A stretch of DNA of 64,000 nt from Trichomonas vaginalis G3 (taxonomy: Eukaryota > Parabasalia > Trichomonadida > Trichomonadidae), in assembly GCF_026262505.1 (NCBI RefSeq), contig NC_067207.1, positions 2,674,252 through 2,738,251 on the forward strand, given 5' to 3'. Shown one piece after another: positions 37,236 to 47,674 of the stretch; within the stretch, counting starts at the first letter, position 1; each line of letters starts with the position of its first letter. Below the pieces are notes generated by a model. It did no database searches and was not told the DNA's origin. It saw nothing but the letters and a program-made list of their open reading frames with translations. The position numbers were made by a program, and so were the translations under genes.

Positions 37236-39473
37236 TTATAATATTAAGGAGTCGTTGAAATCAGTTGGTTTGGCTTCTTCCTCTTGCTTTGCCTTTTCTT
37301 CATTTTCGCTTGATGGGTTATCGACGCTTGTTCCTTCAGAAATTTCATCTAAGTTTTCTCCGGGTTCAGGTCCATGAGAGATCATTTCTGCAACAGGAGG
37401 CTGCTCTTGTTTCTGGTCATCGACCTTCTGGTAATCTCTTGTCTTATCCATCTGCTGGAGGAAGAGGATCTGTTGCAATCTCTCGTTTGTCTTTCCTGAT
37501 TGTCCTGGAGTCAAATTGCCGCGCTGTCCTGGTTCATCGAGTGGATTTCTTGGGATCATAGAAGTTGCTCTTGAAGTTCTTTCTGTCTTATGTTGTTGAA
37601 GTGGTTCCTTGATTTCTTTGCCACCAGTCTCTGCGACTGTTTGCGATCTCTTCGTGGCCTTGACCTTTGCGATGATTGCCTTGAATCTTCTCATATCTTC
37701 TTCCCGTTGTTTCTTCTTGATCCAGCGGAAAATGAAGACAAATGCGACGATTGCGACAATTAAGATTATGACAAAGGTAACGGCGACACCAATGGCGATT
37801 TTCTTCTTGAGAGCAGCTTCCGCTTGGGAATTATCAATTTCATAGCTCCTTAAAAGTGGATCTCCTGTGAAATATGAGTCTGTGAGATTAATTGTTCTGC
37901 AGAAGCGGCCTGGGTCAACACATTTTATTGTTATTGTTTCTTTAGTTACTTCATCTTTAATATTTACTGATTCATTAAATGCTCTGCATGTGAATTTATG
38001 ATTTTGGTTAAAGTAATAAGTATAATTTGAATATTTCTCAAAATCGCAAACAACTTTATTGCATTGATAAACTTTTCCTATATTTAGTTTGTTAGTGCCA
38101 GGATGAATAAATTGGCCTGGAGGGCAGTTCAATGTTGGATTTGCATCATGAATTGTCTTGAGAAGAAGTGGCATGAATTTCATCTCCTGGTATGCTCCCA
38201 TGTAGTTTCTTGGTTTTGGATTGTAATATTTGTTCTTTGTACTATTTTTCTTGAAATAATAAACCTTGTCGGTTAAATAAAATGTTTCGGTACCTGTTTT
38301 GTTTGGATCTAAATTAGTTAAATTGACTTTGTAGGAAAATGGAAGTACTTTGGTAGTTCCGGCAAATGTGAAATCAAATCCAACTTGGTAATCGGAAGCA
38401 ACATCAGTTTGTTGGTCAGGTCCCATGCCACCACCCATAGCAATGGTAAGTGCTTCTATACCTGAAGCATTGACATTTGCAAAGTAGTCAGATGGGAAAA
38501 ATTCCTCTGGAACGTTAATTGCCCAATCAGTATGGTTCAGTGTATCATAAGAATATGTATTCAGCCAGATATTTGGTTGACCAAGCCTGTAATTAACTTT
38601 GTAGAATCCTGTATCGTTTAACATCGCAATGGTTACATCAGTAACACGACCGATTTGAATTTGTGGGTTATATGTAGCAGCTGTCATGATGTCTGTATGG
38701 TAAATAAGCGATTCTGGATGAGAAAATCCATAAGATGGATTGCTATCAAGTTCGATACCTGCTGGGCATACTTTGTTATCATCACCTGTAAATGGATTAG
38801 GTCCAAAATGGTTATATGCAACCATATGTGCACCTGGAGTTACTAAAAATGTGAAGTTCTTGCCTAATTTTGTAAAATTGCAGAATAAATTGTCAGACGA
38901 ATAATTTTTGCCAGTGGTTGGATCTTTGAAAGATTGATACATAGATGCTGAAATACCTAAAATATGGAAGACAGCGTGCTTGACAAGATTAATCTGGAAC
39001 TCTTTTGGATAAGAGTTAATAGAAGGGAGAGTAAGACGGCCTTGTATTGGACGGCCCTCCATATCTTGCTTTAAAATTACTGGAACTACAGAAGCCGCTA
39101 ATCCAGCTTCAAAGCTTGAGTTTGGGGCATTTTCTAATGTAATATGGAGATTTATACTTTCATTTGATTTTCCTGTAATCTTGGTGCCATCAGAATAATT
39201 TCCAACAAGATCGAAAGGTTTATTATCTTTACATTGAAGGAAATCACGAGTAAAGTTCTTAACAGTATCTAAAACAGAACTTTCTACATTAGATAATGTA
39301 AATCTGTCAGTCTTAAAATCAATTTTTAGGGGTACATAACCCGAATTTTCACCATCTAGTGATTGTCTGTAATTTGGAACTGTTTCTTGAACTACCTGAA
39401 TGTTCTTTTGAGCTTCATCGTGCATGCATTGAATTGGATGTGTATGTGTTTTAAGAAAAAGGGAGAAAAGCAT
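37236..39473 (-). CDS. GP63/leishmanolysin-like (M8) surface protein, pseudo-peptidase
   Basis: 745 residues. An N-terminal hydrophobic segment (MLFSLFLK) precedes HPIQCMHDEAQ, the usual start of mature M8 proteins. The zinc site region reads LVKHAVFHILGIS (about residues 162-174) where active enzymes have HExxH: both His are kept but the catalytic Glu is Ala. The third ligand region SHPESLIYHTDIMTA (about 248-262) keeps the His and Met-turn, and VTIAMLNDTGFYKVNY is typical of the family. A Cys-rich part, one C-terminal span (about 553-578) and a long Lys/Glu/Gln-rich cytosolic tail follow. A likely type I surface protein, proteolytically dead but perhaps adhesive. A TCACTC initiator-like site precedes the ATG. 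Confidence 0.85.
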   Translation of the reverse strand: MLFSLFLKTHTHPIQCMHDEAQKNIQVVQETVPNYRQSLDGENSGYVPLKIDFKTDRFTLSNVESSVLDTVKNFTRDFLQCKDNKPFDLVGNYSDGTKITGKSNESINLHITLENAPNSSFEAGLAASVVPVILKQDMEGRPIQGRLTLPSINSYPKEFQINLVKHAVFHILGISASMYQSFKDPTTGKNYSSDNLFCNFTKLGKNFTFLVTPGAHMVAYNHFGPNPFTGDDNKVCPAGIELDSNPSYGFSHPESLIYHTDIMTAATYNPQIQIGRVTDVTIAMLNDTGFYKVNYRLGQPNIWLNTYSYDTLNHTDWAINVPEEFFPSDYFANVNASGIEALTIAMGGGMGPDQQTDVASDYQVGFDFTFAGTTKVLPFSYKVNLTNLDPNKTGTETFYLTDKVYYFKKNSTKNKYYNPKPRNYMGAYQEMKFMPLLLKTIHDANPTLNCPPGQFIHPGTNKLNIGKVYQCNKVVCDFEKYSNYTYYFNQNHKFTCRAFNESVNIKDEVTKETITIKCVDPGRFCRTINLTDSYFTGDPLLRSYEIDNSQAEAALKKKIAIGVAVTFVIILIVAIVAFVFIFRWIKKKQREEDMRRFKAIIAKVKATKRSQTVAETGGKEIKEPLQQHKTERTSRATSMIPRNPLDEPGQRGNLTPGQSGKTNERLQQILFLQQMDKTRDYQKVDDQKQEQPPVAEMISHGPEPGENLDEISEGTSVDNPSSENEEKAKQEEEAKPTDFNDSLIL

Positions 39474-39790
39474 ACTATAATTGAGTGAAAAAAATTATTG
39501 ATCGATAAATTTTACATAAAATAATAAAATATAAAAATCTTAGCTAATTAATAAAACAATTATGAATAAAACTCAGAATTTTTTTAATAATATGAATAAA
39601 ACTCAGAATTTTTGAAACAATTATTTTTATAATTAAAAAATATGATACGTATGTAATTTGGAAGATTTCAGAGATAAAAAGCAAATATTTTTTTCAGACT
39701 CTAATTGAATTTCTTTAAAAGTAAAAATATATATAATAATCAAATTTAATAAAAATTTTATAAGAGTTTAACAATATAATTTTCAATTAA
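39474..39790. other. Spacer upstream of the GP63-like gene
   Basis: AT-rich, includes a short tandem duplication (AATATGAATAAAACTCAGAATTTTT-type, near 39,556-39,620). It ends with TTAA at 39787-39790, the left flank of the MITE. Confidence 0.5.
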
Positions 39791-40426
39791 GGGTGCACCC
39801 GTATGTACGTTTATTTGAGAGGAGGAGGATTATATTTTTGAAAGGGTGAAACATTATGAATATGTTAATTATATAATAATATGTATTATTATAAAAAAGA
39901 AAAAATAAAACACGTTAAAATTTTTCTTTCTTGATTTTTTACAAAATCTACTTAGAATTATGCAAAATATGACTAAATAATTATAAATTTCAAGTTAAAT
40001 TTTAATTTTGATAAATAATTTAAATTTCAAAATATCAAGTTCAGTTCGACTATGTATGTAGTAATTCCTCAATAAAGTGCCAAAACCCTATTAAAATATA
40101 TGAACATTTTCAACATTTTAATGTTTTTATTTAAAAATTTGTTGGAATATGAGCTTCAAACAATTATTATGTAAATAAAAATAATTAAATATATGTATTT
40201 ATTCGTATTACAACCGTAGTAAGTCGATTCTTCCTTTCTTCTACTGAGGTTTGAATTTGATTTCGAATTGTAAAGAGATTCAAAGGGAAAATACTAGCGG
40301 ATAAAAACTACCTCCATGAAAGGGTCATAATGGAGTCAACTTGTATTTTTTGATATTTTTTTGCTTTTCGAGCCTAAAAATAAGGTTCTAAATTCTGAAG
40401 TTTACATAATCCTCTCGTGTGCACCC
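39791..40426. mobile_element. MITE, 636 bp, flanked by TTAA
   Basis: Ends are GGGTGCACCC at the left and GTGCACCC at the right in inverted orientation, each flanked by TTAA (39787-39790 and 40427-40430). A weaker inner match (GAGAGGAGGATTAT versus GAGAGGATTAT) extends the inverted repeat. TTAA target duplication is characteristic of piggyBac-type elements; the GGG start is less typical, so the superfamily is uncertain. No coding capacity, hence non-autonomous. Confidence 0.6.
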
Positions 40427-41445
40427 TTAAAAATTGAAAAATATTTCAAAAGTTGCAGCAAAGAACCAAAAAAGATTAAATAATCAATTATTCATATATT
40501 TACCTACTTATCGATTGATACTTGTCAAAAATTAGGGTTACAGAATAATTTAATTCTTTATTATTTCTCAGCGCACTACATATCTAATTTTGGTTCAATG
40601 TCTAAAAGATAAAATTTCGATCACAAACATCAAAAAATTAGACAAAATATTTGAAAGAATGCAAATTATTGTCACATGATATAAAAAATATGACAACCAT
40701 TAGACGGAGCAATAGATTATAAGCTTAAAAAAACATTCTGGCAATATTTCTTGACTTCGATCTTCGAAGACAAGAAATAAAAGATGTGTCTCTAAATGAA
40801 TCTATCTGAAATAACTTCCTAAATCGAATTCGTATATCTTTAATGGCTTATTCTCTTCTTTTATCATGTCAAATCATATTTTACGATTTCTCTTATTTAT
40901 TTCAGCATCATAAAAGAGCCTTCATCTATTGACTTGAATTCAAATAAAGGAAATCTGTAATCATTCCTCGATAATTAAGGAATTATCAAATTTATTTAAT
41001 TATTTTAGTAAACCATCTCTTTTTTGATATTCCATTTGTATGTTTCAATTGTTCAATTATTACTGTGATAAAAATTTCCCTCATTTTAAGTTTTTAATAA
41101 CCCATTGAATCATTGAAGGATTAAATATATTACGATTAGTACAAAACATTCAAAGATTTATATTATACTTCTTCACGATATATTCAATAGGTTATTATAT
41201 ACAGTATGAACGCAGATACAATTCAATCTATGTCTTATGATGGTTTGGGGACAAAATTATTGGACCCTGCTTATTTCTATAATAGTTTATAGATGTTTTT
41301 CAAAGAAAATCATAAAGAATCAAAATCTGATGTCAAATTGTCAAAAGTTATGAAATTTGAAGTTGGTCTTTTACTTATAACTAATCATTTTTAATAATTA
41401 AAAAAGCATCTGATTGGTTGGAAAAGTGACAATTTTTTCTAAACA
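40427..41445. other. Spacer; tiny open frames only
   Basis: AT-rich. At 41206 an ATG opens a 28-codon frame (MNADTIQSMSYDGLGTKLLD…) followed in the same frame by a 34-codon one; possibly a relic exon or upstream frame of the next gene, but too short to support. Confidence 0.4.
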
Positions 41446-42933
41446 ATGTTTCCTGCAAAACCTGTAATTTCATTGGATGCTCATCCAGGCTCTCGTTTAA
41501 TTACAGGTATGTGCACAAATCCTATAGAGAAAATTGCAACAAACAGAACTATTGGTTTACTTGCACAAGCAGAATGTTTGACATACTACGCGTATGAAAT
41601 ATTTCAAGATATTTCAAACTCTTGTACTGAATTATTCCAGCGTGTTGATGAACTTAAAGAAAGAACAACTTTTCTCCGTCGAAATTTCCCAGATCAATTA
41701 ACAAAATTCAAGAATATTGGTACTTCTACATCCCATGGAACAAATTCCCATTGTGTCGACAAAGAAACTCTTTCCGATTTTCAATTCTCCCTCGAAATTT
41801 CCAATCTCGTTTTCGAGATGGCGAGCGATGCTTCGCCACCACCTGATTTCACAGAGTTTACTGAACTTGCTCATACAATACAAGGTAACCAGAACGTAGA
41901 TTTCAACTTATTGTACTCAGATCCTGATTACTACCGTAGAAACTACATCAAAGAACTCCAGCGCCAAATCAAAATCGAGCAAGAGGCCCAAAGAGCAGCC
42001 GCTTCGGAACAAAAGCAAAAGGAAAAGGAAGAAAAGCGTTTGAACGCTGAAACAAAAAAAAATCGCCAGAAAAAGACTCAGTCCGAGCAAATTGTTGTTT
42101 TCGACTCAAATATTACATTCAAGCTTCCGACGTCGATGCAAAGGCCTCCTCTTCCTGGTCACGTGAAACATTCCGAAATTATCAACGTACAGCAGAAAAT
42201 ATCCCTCGAAACTCAGACAGATGCTTCTATATTACAAGAGCTCGATCTTAAGGCTCAGGAGTTCAAGGAAACTCATATGAAACAAATGACCACGACTGCA
42301 TCGTTAGAAGCTCTCGATGCTCTTGAGCAATTTGCTACTAAAGACTTTACCTTCCAAACTACAACTCCAAAAAGACCTGCAGCTCCTAAACCGACCGTAT
42401 CTACATTTAGTCTCCCAGATGTCTCAAATATTTCACAGATTTCGAATCCACAGCCAAAGGCAGAACAAGAACAACCAAAAACTACCTCATTACCTCAAAT
42501 TCCGGAAGTATCGAAACCGAAACCTTCAGCTCCACCTCCTCCAGTTGCTGCAGCTCCTCCTCCGCCACCTCCGCCCCCTTCTCTTCCACCTCCTCCGCCA
42601 TCAGATGCTCCAGCTCCTTCATCTCGACCAGCCAACAAACCGGATGCATCTATGTTGCTCGGCGTGAAGCTTAATAAGCAAACAACACCTCGCCCGGCCC
42701 CTGCAAAACAACAAACTCATCTAGATCTGATTAAGAGTGGCAATTTCAAGCTGAAAAAGGTTGATAATAACACTCCAAGGCCACAGATCAATGTTCCACA
42801 AGAAAAAGATGATACAGACTCACTTTCAATCCAAGATTTACTTCAAAAGGCTGCACAAATCAGAGATGCAGTTAAGTGCAGCGATTCATCAGATGATGAT
42901 GACGAAAAGTCATCTGATTCTGAATCATGGTAA
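41446..42933 (+). CDS. SCAR/WAVE homologue, Arp2/3 activator
   Basis: 495 residues. The N-terminal SCAR homology domain (about 25-100) includes TNRTIGLLAQAECLTYYAYEI and QRVDELKERTTFL, the helices that join the WAVE regulatory complex. A charged basic linker follows (about 165-215, rich in Lys/Gln/Glu), then a polyproline region (about 345-405, PPPPPPPPSLPPPPPSDAP) for profilin/SH3-type binding. A WH2 actin-binding motif (about 424-440, HLDLIKSGNFKLKKV), a connector helix (SIQDLLQKAAQIRDAV) and an acidic tail ending in the diagnostic terminal Trp (DSESW) complete a VCA module. It drives branched actin assembly, relevant to amoeboid spreading of trichomonads. Domain order is complete. Confidence 0.93.
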   Translation: MFPAKPVISLDAHPGSRLITGMCTNPIEKIATNRTIGLLAQAECLTYYAYEIFQDISNSCTELFQRVDELKERTTFLRRNFPDQLTKFKNIGTSTSHGTNSHCVDKETLSDFQFSLEISNLVFEMASDASPPPDFTEFTELAHTIQGNQNVDFNLLYSDPDYYRRNYIKELQRQIKIEQEAQRAAASEQKQKEKEEKRLNAETKKNRQKKTQSEQIVVFDSNITFKLPTSMQRPPLPGHVKHSEIINVQQKISLETQTDASILQELDLKAQEFKETHMKQMTTTASLEALDALEQFATKDFTFQTTTPKRPAAPKPTVSTFSLPDVSNISQISNPQPKAEQEQPKTTSLPQIPEVSKPKPSAPPPPVAAAPPPPPPPPSLPPPPPSDAPAPSSRPANKPDASMLLGVKLNKQTTPRPAPAKQQTHLDLIKSGNFKLKKVDNNTPRPQINVPQEKDDTDSLSIQDLLQKAAQIRDAVKCSDSSDDDDEKSSDSESW

Positions 42934-43743
42934 ATCTTGCCATATTTTTTGTTAAATTTTGTTGTTTTAAAATATTATCTGTAGCAAACATAAGCTATTT
43001 CTTAAAAAATTAATGTTTTATCAAAATTTCTTCCAATTCTTGGTATCATAATTAAATTATCATATCAAAAAGAGTTGTTCTTCAGATTTAATAAGAAAAT
43101 AATGATATATTAATAAAATACAGCTTAAATACTGTTATAGAACTGAGTTTTATTGTGTATATCTTTCAAAAAATCAAAATGAAGTTTGCAATCTGATTCT
43201 TTTTTCCAAAATTTTTTTGAATTTTAAAATTTCAAAATGAAAATCATGTTTTTTATCTTTATTTTCATGAATTCAAAGAAATTTTGGAGAACCATGAACA
43301 AGTAGAAAATCATCTATTGCAATCAGACAACTTATTCCCGTAAGCAAATTTGGAAATTCAGGGAATATTCAATTCAAACGTCATCAAAATAATAACAAAA
43401 ACGTTCAAAAATCACCAGAAATCTCTACACTATGATTCTCAATGTTAAATTCTACAGATATATTTGTATAAATTTACAAGAAAGCATTATATCCGAAATT
43501 TACTCAATTAATATACTTAAATTTACCAAATGATAATAATACCCACACTACCTATCCATTTTAAAGCTCTTATCTGCTCAATCAATAAAGAAATTTAGAT
43601 AAATATTTTAAATTTTCTTTTGCTTTGAATATTCTTCAAATGATCAACTTCATTTTAAAAAATTACAGATTATCAATAATAATATTTATATTTTTAATAG
43701 TTTTTTTTACTTTATAATGTTTTATTTTTATATTATTTTAACA
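42934..43743. other. Spacer between convergent genes
   Basis: About 810 bases of AT-rich DNA separating two convergent genes. T-rich runs near 43,700 may serve the 3' end of the minus-strand gene. Nothing else seen. Confidence 0.6.
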
Positions 43744-45357
43744 TTATGCACCAATGAGCTGCTGAGCAACCTTTTCGAGGTCAGGTAGTGTATTTACAGT
43801 TTCGATGTAAGCCTTAACTTGTTCCAGTGTTGCAGCGCTGTCAGTTGACTTTGTATTAGCGAAGAAAGTGAGGATCGACCACTTTTCGTCCTTTCTGGAG
43901 ACACGAATTAGACAGTTATCGTAGTTAATCTCTTTCTTGTCCTCGAGATTGTAAATGCAGACAGGATCAGCTTTTCCATCCTTGTAAGCAAACAAGACAG
44001 CCTTCTGGCCACCGTTGTATTCGAAGAAAAGCGAAATTGTTGGTGAGAATGGGATGATAATATCATTTCCAGGTGCTTGATCAGCAGGAATAACAGCGAT
44101 AGCCTCTGGGTTGCAAGCGAATTTATCTAGATCGTCGATGAGCTTCTGTGTGTCTTGTAATCTTGCTAATGGTCGGTAAATGAACTGAAGAGTGACTGCG
44201 TCTGATTTTGCGATCTCTGAGATAAGTCTTTTGATGACCTCGTCGTATAATATGTCTGTTCTCTCTTGTATTGGTAAGTCGTAGACTGTTTTATTCTCGA
44301 ACATCATAATATCAGAAAGGATTGCGGAAACTCTGAGCTTTTCCTCAGTCCATGTAACTGCGCAGACAATTGGTGTGATCGAGCGATGTGATTCCTTGAA
44401 AGATGCCAAAAGTAAATAAACTTTTCTTTCCAGAGAAACTGTGTAGATTGATTTGTGGCTGAGGATGACTAGGAATGCTTGTTTACCACGAGGAACGAAG
44501 GAAACGAAGTTGTTTGAGGACTTAATTTGTGGGACCAAAGAATCATCCCAATTTCTTGTTGGCCAGTCTGGGAAACCATCTGTGAATGGCCACTTCTCTG
44601 GTAAAGCTTCCTTCAGTTTCGCTAAGACTTTATCTCTTTCAGAACCTTCGATTTCCTTTCTTGTGAAGCGTCTCCAGTTAACGAGCCTTTCAATTGTAGA
44701 GGAAGCTTCAGCTGGTGCTGTTGGCTTCGGTTCTTCAGAAATGAAAGGACATTCAGTTGGCTCAATCGTAGTATTGAAAGTAGCGCACAGAGAGACTGTT
44801 GCCTTTTTCGCATACACAGGGCATTCCATTAACTTACTCAATTCTTTCAAATTATCATCAATTGGATTTAGATCTTTACGAGATAAAAACGCTGATATTA
44901 AGAAACCAGGGCGATTGATGCCAAGTGTGCTGAAGACAACAATAACTACTGGTTTGCCATCTGATTCAGCAACAAAACCATCAACTAATTTTTCGAAAGC
45001 GTCAATTGCCGCTGGTTCGTATTCCTTGTTGACTTCGATACGGCCACACTTAAATCCTGCATTTTGCCACTCTTCTTCATTCGTTGGTTGGTTCAAGGAT
45101 GCGTTAATAACGAAGTAGTTGGCATCAGCGGTGTTTACGGCGGCTTTAACGTCATCAACAGTCCACTTGTTATCGACATTGTCAATTAACGATTTTGTTA
45201 ATTCTAAAGGAGCTTTTGTTGTAAAGAATGTTAAATTTGCGATATTTTTGGATTTAATTGCTTGGCTAATTTTGGGAGCACTAAGCCACCACATTGGTAT
45301 TTCTCTTGATCGTACTACAGTTGGGCCTGGGGTTGAGCGACTTCCTTTCCTTCCCAT
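43744..45357 (-). CDS. mRNA capping enzyme-like protein with degenerate active sites
   Basis: 537 residues from the ATG at 45357 (an initiator TCACTT at 45370-45365 decides this start). The head IPMWWLSAPKISQAI resembles the IPxRWLxCP start of metazoan-type RNA triphosphatases. VVFSTLGINRPGFLI (about 141-156) matches the HCxxGxNRTGyLi phosphatase loop with the catalytic Cys replaced by Ser. The second half resembles guanylyltransferase: RVSAILSDIMMFENKTVYDLP and QERTDILYDEVIKRL. At the nucleotidyl-lysine position (KxDG) the sequence is apparently VPRG (about 288-291). So both catalytic centres look lost. It may be a pseudo-enzyme that binds capped RNA, polymerase tail or a partner. The family call is mine and needs a profile search. 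Confidence 0.6.
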   Translation of the reverse strand: MGRKGSRSTPGPTVVRSREIPMWWLSAPKISQAIKSKNIANLTFFTTKAPLELTKSLIDNVDNKWTVDDVKAAVNTADANYFVINASLNQPTNEEEWQNAGFKCGRIEVNKEYEPAAIDAFEKLVDGFVAESDGKPVVIVVFSTLGINRPGFLISAFLSRKDLNPIDDNLKELSKLMECPVYAKKATVSLCATFNTTIEPTECPFISEEPKPTAPAEASSTIERLVNWRRFTRKEIEGSERDKVLAKLKEALPEKWPFTDGFPDWPTRNWDDSLVPQIKSSNNFVSFVPRGKQAFLVILSHKSIYTVSLERKVYLLLASFKESHRSITPIVCAVTWTEEKLRVSAILSDIMMFENKTVYDLPIQERTDILYDEVIKRLISEIAKSDAVTLQFIYRPLARLQDTQKLIDDLDKFACNPEAIAVIPADQAPGNDIIIPFSPTISLFFEYNGGQKAVLFAYKDGKADPVCIYNLEDKKEINYDNCLIRVSRKDEKWSILTFFANTKSTDSAATLEQVKAYIETVNTLPDLEKVAQQLIGA

Positions 45358-45364
45358 CCACCAA

Positions 45365-45370
45365 AAGTGA
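45365..45370 (-). promoter_or_regulatory. Trichomonad initiator of the capping-like gene
   Basis: TCACTT on the minus strand, 7 bases before the ATG at 45357, matching TCAYTW. A longer frame begins upstream without ATG. Confidence 0.6.
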
Positions 45371-45812
45371 CAGTCCACTTTCGAAACAATCTAAAATCAA
45401 CGGGTTTAAATTTGATTTTTATATAAATTTAACATTGTTGTTTCAATTTTTAATCTAAATGTCCGTTCTGTATGAGTTTTTAAATCTTCATTTCAATTTT
45501 TCAGATTTATGCAGAATTTAATACCATTTTAATTATTCTCAAAATGAAAAATGCATATTCTAGTATTATTAGTATCATTTAGATAATTGATCAATCGCAA
45601 ATGTCTCAAAGAAGCTTATTTTGCCTATAAAATCATTTAAAATCATTCACGTATGATATGCTTTAAATGTATTGCTGTCAAATTATTGTCATTTTTCTAT
45701 TTGAAACAAATTGCTCATAAATTATTCTATATTTGGGCTATGTGATAATGAATACGATGAAAAAATCAATTTTATAGACTGACCAAGCCCAATGTTAGAT
45801 TGAATTACATAA

Positions 45813-46802
45813 GAACGATGTTCATTCTTGAAAATATTAAACAAACTCAGCTGGTCTGAATACTTTGATAGCCAAGTTAAATACGATAAGGTACAGAATG
45901 AAACAGCCCTATTTGATAATACAAGTGATACCAATTATTACATCTTTAAATGTTTTTTCGAAGAATGCAATGGAAATGGCGCAATATACATTAAGAGCAT
46001 TTCCAAAATCTGTATACTATTTGAAGAATGCACATTTAATAACTGCAGCTCCACAGATATTGGTGGATCTGTTTACCTAGGCTGCTCTTCAGAAGCTCAT
46101 TTTGTTCAACAGCGAAATTGCTATTATGAATCAACAGCAGATAATTATGATATGGCATTTTCTCAATTTGTTAAACAAGAATCTTCCAATAAAAACTACG
46201 CATTTGAAGTTTCAGTTTCTAAATGCTATGCAAGGGAATCAAAAGGAACTCGAACTTATGATATATCCTATGGTGATCTCCATTTTGAGAATAATAATAT
46301 CACAAACAACAAATGTGGTGAAAAGTCATCAATATCTAGTAGCAATTCAGGAAGTTCATGGATTTGTAATTTCTCCACATTTAGAGGAAACAACCAAACA
46401 GGAAGTATGTCACTTTCATTATATAGTTCCTCTAACTCATTTCTTCAGACGTTTTCGTATTGCAATGTTATAGGAAACAAATGTGGTGTAGACAATAATC
46501 AAGTTCTCTTTTGGTGTTGGTATAGAACTAATGTCGATCACAGTATTTTTCGAAATAATACTGCGGTTTACATTTTTGAGCACGCCGGTGGAAGTGACAC
46601 ATTGACTATTTCAAGTTCATATGCTGAAGCAATGCCAACGTTAGGATCCGTTGAATTTGCTGATAAAAAAGATAATTTCGATTTTAATAATTTTTCCCAT
46701 TTTGATCTAAGAAAATGCCCAACAAATCCCAAGAAAATCTCGAAAGAACTATCAAATCTTACCAAAATGGCAAAAACTTATGCAGCAGAGCTCATTTCGT
46801 GA
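45813..46802 (+). pseudogene. Beta-helix (Pmp/pectin-lyase-like) gene fragment
   Basis: A frame open from 45813 but without ATG at its start. It encodes about 325 residues of repeats of the type YIFKCFFEECNGNGAIYIKS, ILFEECTFNNCSS.DIGGSVYL, HSIFRNNTAVYIFEH, i.e. a right-handed beta-helix like the large trichomonad Pmp-like surface family. No signal peptide at the head and no C-terminal membrane span. I read it as a 5'-truncated copy of a surface protein gene; a missed upstream exon is unlikely in this intron-poor genome. Confidence 0.6.
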
Positions 46803-46955
46803 TAAATTATAGAAGTATCTTTTGTACAAGTTTGAATAAACAAAACACATTTAAATAAAGATGAACAAACAATATTTATTAAGAAAAGGAAATATGTAGA
46901 TTTGAAATTTCAATGTTATAAATGAAATAAAGTAATTTTGATAATTCATTAAACA

Positions 46956-47468
46956 TTACTCTTGATCAGAATCATTATCTTCATCATCTGCTTCATCATC
47001 GATAACTTCATCATCATCACGCATGTGTTCATGCTGTGGCGAAGTTTTTTCGATCTTCTGTGGCAAAGTCTGTACTTGTTCATCATCAGATGACACTATT
47101 TCTTCTTGTGCTGTAATCTTACTTATCTCCGTTTGGTCATTATTGTTCGATTTAATAGGAGAATTATTTGATAAGTCAAATGTTGCATGCTTCTCGGATT
47201 TAGAAGAACTTGCCGATGATTTTGATTTCTTAGATTTTTTAGATGTGCTAGTTTTTGAAGGGGATCCAACCATAGTTGAACGTCCTCCGAAAAACATGAT
47301 TGTTCTATTAGGTATTTTAGAAGGCTGTAAACCTTTTGTTACCAGGCCATACGTCTGAACTGTCTCTCTTTGGTAATCGATATATTTTGTTGTATCACAT
47401 ACATCATCAAGCTCTGGTTGATGCAAACTCTTCGAAAAGAAGAATTTGCCACTCATTAAAGCACACAT
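46956..47468 (-). CDS. Small Ser/Lys-rich acidic-tailed protein
   Basis: 170 residues. An N-terminal folded-looking part (MCALMSGKFFFSKSLHQPEL…KYIDYQRETVQTYGLVTKG, then KIPNRTIMFFGGRS) is followed by a Ser/Lys tract (STSKKSKKSKSSASSSKSEK) and a strongly acidic C-terminus (DDDEVIDDEADDEDNDSDQE). The basic tract could be a nuclear localisation signal, and the acidic tail is typical of chromatin or RNA-handling proteins. No family is recognised. The conserved-looking head suggests a real gene rather than low-complexity chance. Confidence 0.55.
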   Translation of the reverse strand: MCALMSGKFFFSKSLHQPELDDVCDTTKYIDYQRETVQTYGLVTKGLQPSKIPNRTIMFFGGRSTMVGSPSKTSTSKKSKKSKSSASSSKSEKHATFDLSNNSPIKSNNNDQTEISKITAQEEIVSSDDEQVQTLPQKIEKTSPQHEHMRDDDEVIDDEADDEDNDSDQE

Positions 47469-47674
47469 TTTTTAAAAACTGTACGTTAAATTGTCACTTT
47501 TACATTAATTACCAAGAATTTGTTTTCAATAATTTTTGGTCTGTATGATATCAACAAACGATAAGACTATGTTATGACTATTGTTAGTGAGCAAAATATG
47601 ATTTAATGTAAAATTATCCAAAATCAAATTTTTAAAAAAAAGCAAAAAAATAATAAAATATATATTAAAACTCA

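Noticed and set aside
37265-37845. Plus-strand frames opposite the GP63-like tail
   Set aside because: Antisense shadows of the coding strand with no protein-like features or starts with initiators.
41206-41395. Two consecutive tiny frames before the SCAR gene
   Set aside because: 28 and 34 codons, no similarity recognised, AT-rich context; probably chance or an upstream frame.
42541-42606. Proline-codon run as a microsatellite
   Set aside because: It is the polyproline region expected between the SCAR homology domain and WH2 motif.
42317-42667. Leu/His-rich frame inside the SCAR gene
   Set aside because: Frame-shifted reading of the Pro-rich and Gln-rich coding region.
44453-45118. A 221-codon plus-strand frame opposite the capping-like gene
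   Set aside because: Antisense shadow; the minus strand has domain similarity, an initiator and better composition.
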